Source of the DNA: Gemmatimonadaceae bacterium
GTDB lineage: Bacteria > Gemmatimonadota > Gemmatimonadetes > Gemmatimonadales > Gemmatimonadaceae
Direction of reading: 5' to 3'
Assembly (NCBI GenBank): GCA_019186945.1
Contig: JABAQJ010000007.1
Coordinates: 496,001 to 560,000, forward strand
Length of the DNA stretch: 64,000 nucleotides
The first letter of the stretch is position 1; every line of letters begins with the position of its first letter. The notes under the pieces were generated by a model. It did no database searches and was not told the DNA's origin. It saw nothing but the letters and a program-made list of their open reading frames with translations. Below, in pieces: positions 35,523 to 46,300 of the stretch. The translations under genes were made by a program, and so were the position numbers.

Positions 35523-36404
35523 CTAGAAGATACGGAGATCGATGTACCGTCGCGGGTTCTTCCTGAAGTCGGCGGTCAGCGAGTCCACGCGGGCGAGTAC
35601 GGCTCGGAGGTCCGTGTAGAGTCCCGGGTCGTTCAACAGCTTGCCGACGCTGCCGTCCGCCCTATTGGCCTTCGCCAGGATGGTATCGAGCCTGGCGGCA
35701 GTCATCCGCAGATCTGCCGTCAGTCCGGCTGCGCTGGCGCTGGCGGCGCGCAGCGACCGGAGAGTCGAATCCACCACCGCCGAGTCGATCGCGTTGACGC
35801 TGCTGCGGACGGACGCCAACGTCAGTTGCAACTCGCGCGACTGGACGGCGGCGATTTCGCTCAGATCCTCGGTCAGCTTGGCGGATCGTGCGAACATCCG
35901 TCGCAACTCGGCCAAACCGCCGGAATCCACCATCTGGGCGCGGGTGGACGTCAGGAGCGCGGAAAGCACGTTCGTCATCGAATCCGCGCGAGCCATAAGT
36001 GCCGTTACGCCCACGGCAGACTTGCCAACGGGTACTGTGTCGCCCGGCGCGAATGAGGAGTCGCCAGGCGCGGTTGGCGTGAGGGCGATCGCCTGGTCGC
36101 CAAAGAAGCCGTTAGGTACGACCTGCGAGGTTGTCCCCTTCGGCACCGCATACTGCTTCTGGATTCGATACGTCGCAATCAGCGTCCCGCGCCGGTCGAG
36201 TTCCACCTTGTCCACAAACCCCACGGTGACACCGGATAGCCAAACCGGCTGCCCCTGCTTCAATCCCGCGCCCCATGGGAAGCGCGAATACAGCGGGTAT
36301 CCCTTCGCCAGGCCGCCGCGCACCAGCCAGATGGAGCCCAGGACCGCCACGATCAGCGCAGCGGTGGTGAAAACACCCACGAGGACTTCGTCGCGTCGTT
36401 TCAT
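35523..36404 (-). CDS. mlaD: MlaD/MCE family substrate-binding protein
   Basis: 293 residues. One N-terminal transmembrane anchor (about 9-28) precedes an MCE domain (about 38-115; YPLYSRFPWGAGLKQGQPVWLSG in part, then VPNGFFGDQAIALTP). A long Ala/Ser/Asp-rich helical tail follows (about 125-293) as in MCE proteins that form periplasmic rings or needles. It would bind phospholipids between the membranes as part of an MlaFEDB-type ABC system. The ATG overlaps the mlaE stop (ATGA). The MlaF-type ATPase is not encoded beside it. Confidence 0.9.
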   Translation of the reverse strand: MKRRDEVLVGVFTTAALIVAVLGSIWLVRGGLAKGYPLYSRFPWGAGLKQGQPVWLSGVTVGFVDKVELDRRGTLIATYRIQKQYAVPKGTTSQVVPNGFFGDQAIALTPTAPGDSSFAPGDTVPVGKSAVGVTALMARADSMTNVLSALLTSTRAQMVDSGGLAELRRMFARSAKLTEDLSEIAAVQSRELQLTLASVRSSVNAIDSAVVDSTLRSLRAASASAAGLTADLRMTAARLDTILAKANRADGSVGKLLNDPGLYTDLRAVLARVDSLTADFRKNPRRYIDLRIF

Positions 36405-37258
36405 CCTTGCAGTTGCGGTGCGAGAAGAACCGCCGTCAACGCGTCCAGCACCAGAATGTTGACAGAGGTGAGCACGACAGCCTTGGCCGTCGACCTACCC
36501 ACGCCCTCGGCGCCTACGTCAGTCACGTAGCCCTCGTACGAACAGAGGATCGCGATCGCGATGCCGAAGACCGTCGCCTTGATCAGCGAGTAGGCAATCT
36601 GAAAGAGGTTGAACGAGAGCCGCAACCCTTCCGAGAACTGCTGCCAGGTCACGTCCGTCGCGTAAACGGATGTCAGGAACGCCACGCTCACGCCGACGAA
36701 GTTCGCGAAGATCACCAGCAGCGGCAGCATGAACATGCCGGCGAGCACGCGCGGCACGACCAGGTAGGCCACCGGGTCGTAGGACAGCGTCTCCAGGGCG
36801 TCGATCTGTTCCGTGACGCGCATCGTCCCGATCTCTGCGGTCATGCGCGCTCCCACACGTCCTGTGAGCACCAGACCGGTGAGCAACGGCCCGAGCTCGA
36901 GGATGATCATCTGCCGCGAGATCAATCCGACGACCGAAAGCTGGACGCCTGGGAACAACTGGTAGCGCGTCTGCAACGCGATCACCGAGCCTATGAATGC
37001 CGACACGATCACGGTCAGCGGCAGCGATTCGACGCCTATGGCCCGCATCTGCTTGAAGGTCAGCGGTCCATATGTCCGCCACTCTGCGAACAGCGCCCGG
37101 ACCATGTCTCGCATGAAATAGACCCGGGCGCCGATGCCACCGAACACTCCCACGCCCAATTGCGCCATCTGCCGGAAGAACACCAGCCCGGTGCGCTGAA
37201 CGACCGGAAACTCGGATGTCGGCCGGTGGGAACCGAAGAGCGGGGAAGACGTGCTCAC
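36401..37258 (-). CDS. mlaE: MlaE family lipid ABC transporter permease
   Basis: 285 residues with five or six hydrophobic helices. Diagnostic blocks are LTVIVSAFIGSVIALQ, LGPLLTGLVLTGRVGARMTAEIGTM and TEQIDALETLSYDPVAYLVVPR, which match MlaE/YrbE permeases that couple to an ATPase through the EQIDAL coupling helix. It moves phospholipids across the inner membrane in the Mla or Mce-type route. The GTG overlaps the lptG stop and its own stop overlaps the mlaD start, so LPS-type and phospholipid-type transporters are translated as one chain. Confidence 0.93.
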   Translation of the reverse strand: MSTSSPLFGSHRPTSEFPVVQRTGLVFFRQMAQLGVGVFGGIGARVYFMRDMVRALFAEWRTYGPLTFKQMRAIGVESLPLTVIVSAFIGSVIALQTRYQLFPGVQLSVVGLISRQMIILELGPLLTGLVLTGRVGARMTAEIGTMRVTEQIDALETLSYDPVAYLVVPRVLAGMFMLPLLVIFANFVGVSVAFLTSVYATDVTWQQFSEGLRLSFNLFQIAYSLIKATVFGIAIAILCSYEGYVTDVGAEGVGRSTAKAVVLTSVNILVLDALTAVLLAPQLQG

Positions 37259-38349
37259 GTGCGCACGCGGGCCAGCAGGATGAGTCCCGCGATACCGAAC
37301 AGCGCGTTCGGTATCCACGCAGCGATGTCCGGATCGAGCAGCCCCTTGGCGCCGACGGCTTTCGTCAGCTGGATGAGGATCAGGAACACAATGGTAGTAG
37401 CCAGGGAGACGGCGATCCCGTAGGCCGTGCCGCCGCGTTGCGTGCTCGTGGCGAGCGGTGCGCCGAACAAGGCGATGATGATGCAGGTGACCGGAATCGC
37501 CAGCTTCAAGGCTCTCTCGACTCGCAATTCATCCGCGTCCCCGCCCGAGCGTTCGAGCGCGGAAATGTACTTGCCCAGTTCGCGGTACCGCATTTCCTGC
37601 GGTGCCGTGGACGAGCCCAGCATCGCCTTCGGAGTTTCCTGCAACCGACTGTCCCGGAGCGAGTCGAACTTGAACGTGACGTCGGTCGTTCTCGATGGGA
37701 TCACGTGGAGAGTGCCGTCGTGGAGACTCCAGCCGTCCGCCGGCGCCCACTTCGCCGATGTCGCCGTGAGGAGGTACGTCGGATAGCCGGGATCCTGTTC
37801 GCGACCCTTCCGCTCGATCTGGATGTCGTTGATCGTTCCCTGTTCGACGCGCAACGTGGCCACCTTGTACACGCGGCCATGCTCGGCGGCGTACGCGAAA
37901 TTGAACCGCTCGGTGCCGGAAGTGAACTTCACCTCCTGGAGCAGTTCGGAGTGTCGCCGATTGGTGAGCGGCGACAGTTCGCTCATACCTAACGTCAACA
38001 GCCCGGCGAACACCGACGCAACCAGGATCGGGCGGATCACACGGTGAAACGACAGGCCGGATGCCTTGGCCGCGGTTATTTCCGAGTGCCGTGTCAATTG
38101 GCCGATGGTGAACACGGCGGCGAACAGCGTCGCCGCCGGCAGCACCATCGACATGTTGTCCGGGATCCAGTAGAGGTAGCTCTTCGCGATATCGAGACGC
38201 GGCAGGTTCCGGTTGAGGTACTTGTCCAGATTGTCCGTCAGATCGAATACCGTGACGAGGAGCGGGAATCCGATCGCGGTAGCGAAGAAGATCTTCGAGA
38301 ACTCCCGCAGGACATACCGGTCCAGCGGACGGAGGAGATGGCGCCTCAC
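37255..38349 (-). CDS. lptG: LptG-like LPS export permease (YjgP/YjgQ family)
   Basis: 364 residues. Three N-terminal membrane helices (with SMVLPAATLFAAVFTIGQL and RHSEITAAKASGLS), a periplasmic jelly-roll domain (about 130-265) and three C-terminal helices (LAIPVTCIIIALFGAPLA, then two more). This is the LptF/LptG fold that extracts lipopolysaccharide from the inner membrane with the LptB ATPase, which is not nearby. GTG start overlaps the lptF stop (GTGA). A CGTTAGG heptamer supplies a TTA Leu codon in LTLGMS. Confidence 0.9.
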   Translation of the reverse strand: MRRHLLRPLDRYVLREFSKIFFATAIGFPLLVTVFDLTDNLDKYLNRNLPRLDIAKSYLYWIPDNMSMVLPAATLFAAVFTIGQLTRHSEITAAKASGLSFHRVIRPILVASVFAGLLTLGMSELSPLTNRRHSELLQEVKFTSGTERFNFAYAAEHGRVYKVATLRVEQGTINDIQIERKGREQDPGYPTYLLTATSAKWAPADGWSLHDGTLHVIPSRTTDVTFKFDSLRDSRLQETPKAMLGSSTAPQEMRYRELGKYISALERSGGDADELRVERALKLAIPVTCIIIALFGAPLATSTQRGGTAYGIAVSLATTIVFLILIQLTKAVGAKGLLDPDIAAWIPNALFGIAGLILLARVRT

Positions 38350-40181
38350 GCGATCCCCCTCGTGCGCCGGGGAATCCCGAAGCGCAGCAGTCCCTTCAGG
38401 GCGTCCATCAGTTCGTGCATGTCTCCGCCACGGGCGGTCGCACCTTCGCGGCCGATGCGGGACAACATCACCAGGCCCACGATCGTGAACACGATGTTGG
38501 CGGCCCACATGGCCAGCGATGGCGGGACGATGCCGCGGTCGGCGAGTGCCTCGCCGGCAATCAGCCCCACGTAGTAAATCGCGAACACGGCCAGCGAGAC
38601 GCCGATCACCAGACCCACACCGCCACGCGGAAAACGCAACGCGATTGGTGCGCCGATCAGGACGAACACTACGCAGGCGACGGATATCGCGAACTTCTTG
38701 TGCAGCTCCACCGCATTCTGATTGACCTGGCGGCCACTCTCTTCCATTCGCGATCGGGCACCCTCGATCGCGGCAGTGGCGATGTACGGCTGCCCGGGAA
38801 TTGTCCCGGGTAACGGCACCATGCGGTTGATCTGTGGCAGCGACGCCGTGTCCTGTGCTGTCAACTCGCGGATGGTAGCGCCTGTCGACGGTGCAATGCC
38901 CGGCGGCACGACGGGGATCGCTCCCTGCTGCCCTGGAAGCGGTACCGGAACCTGCGGATTGACGTTGGGCGCGATGCGCGACGGATCGATCGCCGGGTTA
39001 GGCCTGGCAGTGTCGGCACGTCCCCGAGTCGATTCGGCTCGGGCAATCGAATCCCGTCTGGCCTTCGCCGTATCCTGTTTCGCGCGCGTCGTGTCCTGTG
39101 TCCGCTCGGCGGCGAACGCGGTGTTGACGAAGAGAGCCACTGCCGAGGGCCGCCGAATCCGCATCCACCGCCGCACAGCTGCAGACAGATCGCAATAGGC
39201 GCGCCCCAGCGAGGCATGGCGCGAGCGCGGCGCAAGCGCCCCCGGCACATTGGGAACGGCAGAGCCCTGATCGATGGTCATTGTGGCCTGCTGTCCAGTC
39301 GCGGCCTCGCGCGCGGCGCCGGCCAGCGCCTCGCGCAGTTCTCCTCGTGCCCGATCGTATTCCATCTCGTTCCGCGACACCTCGTTCTGCAGCTCGCACA
39401 CAGACATCTCCCGATCGCTCTTGAAGTTGTCTTCTCCCGCGGTCAGGTCCAGCTGGTTGGCGACGTCGGGGGCTCGCACGTAGTCAGTGTTGAAGTAGAG
39501 ACGCTGCAACTGCAATGGATCCTGCTTCGAGACCTCGAGCAGATGACCGGAATTGAGTGTCAGGATCAGATCCTTGCCGTTCGGCGCGAACGCCATCTCG
39601 CCGCTGTCCGCATAGATGGTCCGACGTCGCAGAGGATCCCCGAGGTCGTAGATCGTGACTTCGCGCATGCGATTGCTGAACTCGTCCAGGTGACCGGCGC
39701 GAAGGAACAACTTCCCCGGAGAGACTTCGTTGAGTACTTGCTCACGGAGCGCGAACGTGGGCTTCTTGCGCGCGATGTCACCCTGCAGCGTCCGAAGACG
39801 ATGGTTGGACCGGGGCAGTACCTGGTCGTTGAACAGAATCATCAGGATCGAAAGCACAGACGCCGCGATCAGCACCGGGACGGTCAGCCGCGCGAGACTG
39901 ATCCCGGAGGCCTTAAGTGCCGTGATCTCGTTTTCCGCTGCCAGCCGGCTGAAGGCATAGAGCGTGGAGACGAGCACGGCCATCGGCATGGTCATCGCAA
40001 GCGTGAACGGTACGGAGAGCGCGAAAAACTCGCCGATTACGGTCCACGGCAGCCCCTTTCCGACCAGATTGCCGAACTGCTTGGCTATGTAGTTCAGGAG
40101 AAGCAGAGACGTCAGGGCGGAGAGCGCGAAGAAGAGCGGTCCGGCGTGCTCTCGCAGCACATACTTGTGGATTATCTTCAC
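38346..40181 (-). CDS. lptF: LptF-like LPS export permease with long disordered insertion
   Basis: 611 residues, far longer than the usual 360-400. N-terminal helices with KYVLREHAG and SRLAAENEITALKASGISL, then a periplasmic jelly-roll, are standard. Between about residues 280 and 500 lies an extra low-complexity region rich in Ala, Arg, Pro and Gln (repeated RAESTRGRADT and PVPLPGQQG types), before the three C-terminal helices (KKFAISVACVVFVLIGAPIALRFPRGG in part). The GTG at 40181 starts the recognisable protein. It is the first gene of the lptF-lptG-mlaE-mlaD chain and is divergent from sprA. Confidence 0.9.
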   Translation of the reverse strand: MKIIHKYVLREHAGPLFFALSALTSLLLLNYIAKQFGNLVGKGLPWTVIGEFFALSVPFTLAMTMPMAVLVSTLYAFSRLAAENEITALKASGISLARLTVPVLIAASVLSILMILFNDQVLPRSNHRLRTLQGDIARKKPTFALREQVLNEVSPGKLFLRAGHLDEFSNRMREVTIYDLGDPLRRRTIYADSGEMAFAPNGKDLILTLNSGHLLEVSKQDPLQLQRLYFNTDYVRAPDVANQLDLTAGEDNFKSDREMSVCELQNEVSRNEMEYDRARGELREALAGAAREAATGQQATMTIDQGSAVPNVPGALAPRSRHASLGRAYCDLSAAVRRWMRIRRPSAVALFVNTAFAAERTQDTTRAKQDTAKARRDSIARAESTRGRADTARPNPAIDPSRIAPNVNPQVPVPLPGQQGAIPVVPPGIAPSTGATIRELTAQDTASLPQINRMVPLPGTIPGQPYIATAAIEGARSRMEESGRQVNQNAVELHKKFAISVACVVFVLIGAPIALRFPRGGVGLVIGVSLAVFAIYYVGLIAGEALADRGIVPPSLAMWAANIVFTIVGLVMLSRIGREGATARGGDMHELMDALKGLLRFGIPRRTRGIA

Positions 40182-40259
40182 GCGCGAAGGTCTGGTCGAC
40201 GTCAACGAGCCGGAATTGGAGGCTGCGCTCGCCACGTGAAAGGCGCGCCGCCGCCAGCC

Positions 40260-40288
40260 TTGTCCAGCCAAACGGGTGGGAATATAAG
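40260..40288 (+). promoter_or_regulatory. sigma70-type promoter of sprA
   Basis: TTGTCC (40260-40265), a 17-base spacer, then TATAAG (40283-40288). The predicted start near 40295 gives a leader of about 65 nt before the GTG at 40359. It lies in the 177-bp spacer between divergent lptF and sprA; no lptF promoter was obvious. Confidence 0.7.
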
Positions 40289-40358
40289 GACTGCCGGGAC
40301 CGCTGGTCGGTCTCCCGTCTCGAACGAGAGCTCGCTGCTACCCTGCCACCGCGGTTTC

Positions 40359-43300
40359 GTGCGTCCAACTTTCCTGATCGCGATCCTGCTAACGGTCAGC
40401 CGGGGTGCCGCGGCCAGTGCTGGGGAAAGGGCGAGCCGGATCGATCTGCCTGCGTCAGGCACGATGCCATTGCTCCGCTCTGGGCAGGACACGGTTCGCA
40501 TACGTCGCGACTCGGCCAGTGCGGACTCGACCGGTCGCGACACGTCCGTTGTCCGCGATTCGGTGGCGCGGGATCTCACGGTCGACCTGCTGACCAGGCT
40601 CGAAGCCCGCGGCGAGCGCGCCAAGAACAGCCGATGCTTTGCGAGCCAGCTGTCCAACTCCACGTTCTCCTGCCGGGCGCGCTTTGCCCCGACGCTGAAC
40701 TTCCAGTACACGCTGCGCTCTTCTGGCACGGTTGCCGATCGGTTTCACGTTGACGTCGACTATGACTCGCAGCGCGAGTTCGACGGCTCCAACAATATCT
40801 CGCTCCACTACCAGGGACGGCCCGGGCAGTTTCTTCAGCGAGTGGACGTCGGCAACGTATCCTTCGCACCGCCCAACTCCCGCTTTCTGACTTCCGGTAT
40901 CCCCAGCGGGAACTACGGCGTGCAACTGGTCGCGCAACGCTCACGCCTCACGACGAGGCTGATCGTGGCACAACAGAAAGGCAACGTGGTGAAGGATCAG
41001 GTATTCCACGTCGGCGCACGCACCTCGCAGCGCATCGAGCGGGACATCGACGACTATCAGATAGAGCCGCGGCGCTTCTTCTTCACCGTGGATCCGGCAC
41101 TGTTCGGAGCGGCCTACCCGAACCTCGACCTGCTCGATGCCAGACAGATGGCCGCGGTCGCCAACGCTCTGCCGGACACGGTGCGCCCCGCTCGGGTGTT
41201 TCTCTACCGACTGATCCTGGGCGGGCAACCGCCCAACCCGAACGGCCCCCGGTTCCAGCTGATTGGCGACCCCGACTCGCATCGCGGGCAGGTATACGAA
41301 CTGCTGCGGGAGAACGTCGACTACTACGTTGACCCATCGCAATTGTGGGTTGCGCTGGTGCGTCCGCTGGCGCTGGCCAACGAGCGCCTGGTCGTGGCGT
41401 ACACGGTGCGTACGAATGGCGTGGAGCGGACGATTCCGTTCGTTGGCGGGACACCAGACCTCGAATACGTTCCCGACCGCGATCAACTGGCACAACTGAT
41501 CTGGGATCCGCAGGTCACGCCCGATCACGCGGCGTTTCGCCGCGAGATCCGCTCCATCTATCGGTTGGGTGGCGAAGACCTCCGCCGCGAATCGGTGACC
41601 CTCCGGATCGTCGCGGGAGCGGGTCTTGACCAGGAGAAGCCGCCCGGTGGAGCGGGCGTCAGCTATCTCGCGATGTTCGGCGTTGCCCAGGTCACTAACC
41701 CGGTTGCCTTCGACGTCGAGAACCGCGTTTGGCCACGGCCCTCGGATCCGAACTTCGCCGCGTCGGGCGCAGCAGGAGCGCGGATCATACGCGACCGCTT
41801 TCTCGTCTTCCCGTCGCTCGAACCGTTCGCGCGGCGTGGGCTGGCGCAGTCGCCCACGGTGCCGGCCAACGACACACTGTATCGCACGCCGAGCGAGTAC
41901 TTGTACTCGACACAGCATCCGCAGGCGCTGTACCGCATCCACGCGACCTACGAAGTCGAGGCTACGGCGGGCACTGGGACGATCGCCCTCAACTCGATCC
42001 AGTTACGACCGGGATCGGAACGCATCTCGATGGACGGGCGACCGCTCGTCCGGGAAGTCGACTATACGATCGACTACGACCTTGGCCGCGTGACTCTCCT
42101 GCGGCCGGATACCCTGGGCATCCAGGCAAAGCGGGTGGTGGTGCGTTATGAGGAGAACCCGCTGTTCGCCGCGGTTCCGACATCGATCATCGGACTCAGT
42201 TCGGAGTACGCGTTAGGCCCCGGCACCATCGGGATCATGGCCTTGTCGCAGTCGCAACGATCGAACCTCACGCGGCCGACCCTCGGGTTCGAACCACAGG
42301 CGTCGCTCACGGCCGGAGTCACGGCGGATCTCCAGTGGCGGCTCCCAGGCCTGGCCAAGGCCCTCGGCAGAGTCGCACCGCGCGCCGACAGCGTCACGAC
42401 TCCGCGCCTTCACCTTCGCGCTGAGCTGGCCGTGAGCCAGCCGCGCCAGCGAGGCGCGCAGCAGGCGTATCTGGAGAGTTTCGAGAGCGATGGCGGGGTC
42501 GCCATCCCACTTTCCGACCAGCGATGGGAATATTCGTCGCAGCCGTCGCTGGGACGCGCCCTGGCGTCCCGTCTCGGCAGCGTCCTCGACCTGTCGCGGG
42601 CGGCGACGCTGGCCTTCCAGGCAAACGGCACCGATCGCGGCGGTCGCGCAGTCGTATTTCGAGTGAACGACGTCGACACGCTGGCGACGCTCGTCGGTTC
42701 GGGTCTTGCGCCCCCGGAACAGATGTTGTGGCTGACTCTATACCCGCTCGGCATCGGCGGATTGCGCGATCCCGCGTCCGGACGCTATCGCTGGACCGCT
42801 GCGCACCAGCCGGCCGGTCGCCGATGGCGATCGATCAGGACGGCGTTAGGTACCGGCGGGTCCGGCGTCGATCTCTCGCGCGTCGAACAGATCGAGTTCT
42901 GGACGCTCGTGGAGACCGATCCCGCCCGCCGCCGCCAAAATCCACTCGTGGTGCTCGATTTTGGCGATGTCTCGGAGAACTCCGTACTCATTCAGCCGGA
43001 TACTCTTTCCGTCGCCGGCGCGGACTCGAGCTATACCGGGCGCCGAGTCGTAGGCATGGACCGGCTCGACTCCGAGCGCGACCAGTTCTCCCGCGCGTTC
43101 GCTGCCGACGTGAACGACCTCGGCCTCCCCGGCGATCGGGCTGATTCAATGACGGTCTTCGGCTCGAATCCGTCGGTCGTTCGCGGTCTCGCGGTCTGCA
43201 CGTCACCAGGAGGACAGATCCAGCGCCTCGGCGACTCGCGCGCGAACTGCACGGTTGGCAACAACCGGTTGGACGAGGAGGACATCGACCTGGATGGCGC

Positions 43301-46300
43301 GCTGAATCTCACAACGGCTCAGCGCGAGCAGGAGCGCATCCGCCGCTACGTGATCGACCTTGCCGATCCCGCGGCAATCGGGCGGATCGGCAAGTGCGGA
43401 ACCGTCGTGCGCGACATCAACGACGCCCTCCAGCCCTCGCCGACGCGCTGCTGGGTTCAGGTTCGCATCCCGTTCGTCGCCGCCACGGACACTATAGCAG
43501 GCGGCCCCCCGCTGCGGCGTGTCCGCGCCGTGCGAGTCACGGTCGTCTCTCCGGCGTCCGCAGCCGACGACGAGTTCGTGACCATCCCGCTGGCGCGGTT
43601 TCGCCTGACGGGCGCAGCGTGGCTCAAGCGCTCCTCGCAGCCGCTCCGCGGGATCGCCGGCACGGAACAATCCATCGGCGGCTATGTACTCGCGGCGTCG
43701 ATCGGCACACAGGACCGCGACTCCCTGCGCGGACTGGTCTACGAGCCACCGCCGGGCGTAAGCGACGAAGCAGAGCAGCAGCAAGTCTTCGGCTCCTCCA
43801 TGATCCAGATCAACGAGCGGTCGATGCGTCTGCTGGCAGGCGGCATGTCCCGGTACGATCGCGCCGAAGCGTTTACGCGGTTCGCCGAGGGGCAACGAAG
43901 CGTGATGACGTACCGCGAACTTCGGCTGTGGGCGAGAGGACGCGGACGCGGCTGGGGAGCACAGGGTGACCTGCAGTTCTACGTCAAGCTCGGCAGGGAT
44001 GCCAACAACTTCTACGCCTACCGCACTCCCATCAACACCGGACCGGGTCGAAGCGCCTGGGAGCCGGAAATTCGTGTCAGATTCGACAAGTTCTACGCAC
44101 TCCGATCCCGGCTGCAGGACGCCTGGCTCAAAGGGCAACGGGACTCGTTAGGATGCTCGGCCGCCGACTCGGCGCTGGTTGCGGCATCCGGGCTGCCCCA
44201 GAACACCAGGCTGGATCGGTACGTCGCCTGCGACGATGGATACATGGTCTATACGATCGATCCCGCGATCGCACCGCCGAACCTCGCCTCCGTGCAGGAA
44301 ATGGCCGTCGGTATCGTGCGCGTCGACTCACTTGCCGGCGCCGACCCGCCGCTCCCGAGCGATACGGCCGAAGTGTGGGTCGACGATATCCGCCTTGCCA
44401 GCGTCGTGAGCGAAACCGGATACGCAGCGGAAATCGGAGCGACGCTCGATGCCGGCGCGTTCGGCACTCTCCGAGTCCGCGCGTCCCGCCGCGATCCGCA
44501 TTTCCGCCAGTTGGGCGAGCAGGCGAATTACCTGACGAGCAACGATCTGGAGATCGCCGGCACCCTGCAGCTCGAACGATTCCTGCCTCACGACGTAGGG
44601 ATCAGCATCCCGTTGACCGTACTGCACACGACCGCTGGTGCCACACCGCTCTTTCTCTCGAGATCGGATATCCGGGGCGCGGACATTACGGACCTCCGAT
44701 CGCCGCGATCGTCGTTGACGACTTTCACTCTCGGACTCAGACGTCGCACGCCGATGACCGGCCCACTCGCTCCGCTGGCCAACAACCTCGGCGTAAACGC
44801 TGTGTGGAACAGCAACGGCAACCGTAGCGAATTCCAGACAGGGAGGGTGCGCGATTTCAACGTCGGCATCGAGTACCTCGGTGTGAGTGAGACGCCGCAG
44901 GGCGGCGCCGGCGTCGGCCAGTTTGTCGCCGCTATCCTCGGTGGGGCCAAGCCACCCGGCACGGCGCTATGGCCGACGAGCGCGCACGTCAGCAGCAACC
45001 TCGAACGAGGTACCGATCGACGCGAATCGTTCCTCAAGCCGGCGTCGGCGTTCGACGACACGGCACGTGTCGCCACCGGCGAAACCTACGTCTGGCGCAC
45101 GAGCACCAACATCGAGTTCCGTCCGCTGGCGGGAGTCAGTGCCCGCTGGGATGCGCTGACACTGCGCGACTTGCGCAACTACGCCGCGTCGCCGTCTGCC
45201 GGGCTTCCCAGCGGGCTGGAGCAGAGCCGGGTCGCTGGCCTCGACCTGGGATTCGAGCGCGAACGCCGCATGTCGGCATCGCTCGTCTACGCCCCCGTCC
45301 CAGCTGGCTGGTTCCGCCCGCGACTCGACCTTGGATCCAGCTACAACATGCTTCGCGATCCCAACAACCGATCGTTCGACACCACCGGTTCGGTGCCGAC
45401 ACTGGCCCGACGCTTCGGCAACACACAGCGCATCAGCGCCACTGCCGTGATTGACCTTCAGACTTATGCCGAGTCGCTGATGAACGCGAGTCCCCTGACC
45501 GGACGATTGCTGCGGGCGATCACGCCGATCGATGTGTCCGTTACCCGCGATCTCCTCACAGCGTACGACGGGGCCCGGCTTTCTCCCTCCTTCGGTTTCC
45601 AGTTCGGCCTCGGAGGCATCGATGCCTTCCGGGCGTTCGACGGCGTCATGGCGGCGAGCGCCGGTTCAGCCACGACCTGGACGCTGAGCAACAGCGTCGC
45701 GCTGCCTTGGGGGACGGCGCTCACGGGCCGTGTGCAGCATGGCACTTCGCGCCAGTGGGCGCGCCAGCTTGCCGGTCGCCAGCTTCCGTTGGATGGCGAG
45801 CAGCAGCTTCTCCCCGACGTCACCCTGCGCTGGATGGGACGTCCGCAGTTGTTGAGCGGTATACTATCGAGAGTGGGTACGTCCCTGCGCTACGTCGACT
45901 CAAAGCAGGCGTTCATGGCGCCGCCGCCGTACAGCGGAGCAAGCGCGGAGCGTCGTACGACGCGCCTGCGAAGCTGGCCCCTGACGGCGAATGCCGTGAC
46001 CACCTGGGGGAACCTGACGCTGTCGGGCGCATTTGCGCGGTCCGAGCGCACGGACTCCCTGCCTGGGAGTGTCGGCGTGTCGTCGTCGTCGGACCTGACG
46101 ACAGAGGTCTCGCGCGCTTTCTCGCTTCCCGAATCGTGGGACTTCCAGAGCAACCTCAGGACGCGCCTGAGCTACCAGCGCTCGGAGTCCCAGAGCTACG
46201 TTTCCAACGTCGCGGCGGCAGCGTCGCGCAGCCGCCTCACGGACAACGGGAGGACATCGTTCTCGTTCAATGCAGATACCGACGTCGCGGACAACATGAC

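Noticed and set aside
39216-40358. Upstream extension of the sprA reading frame through lptF
   Set aside because: The extra part lies antisense to lptF, and the sprA signal peptide and promoter both point to 40359.
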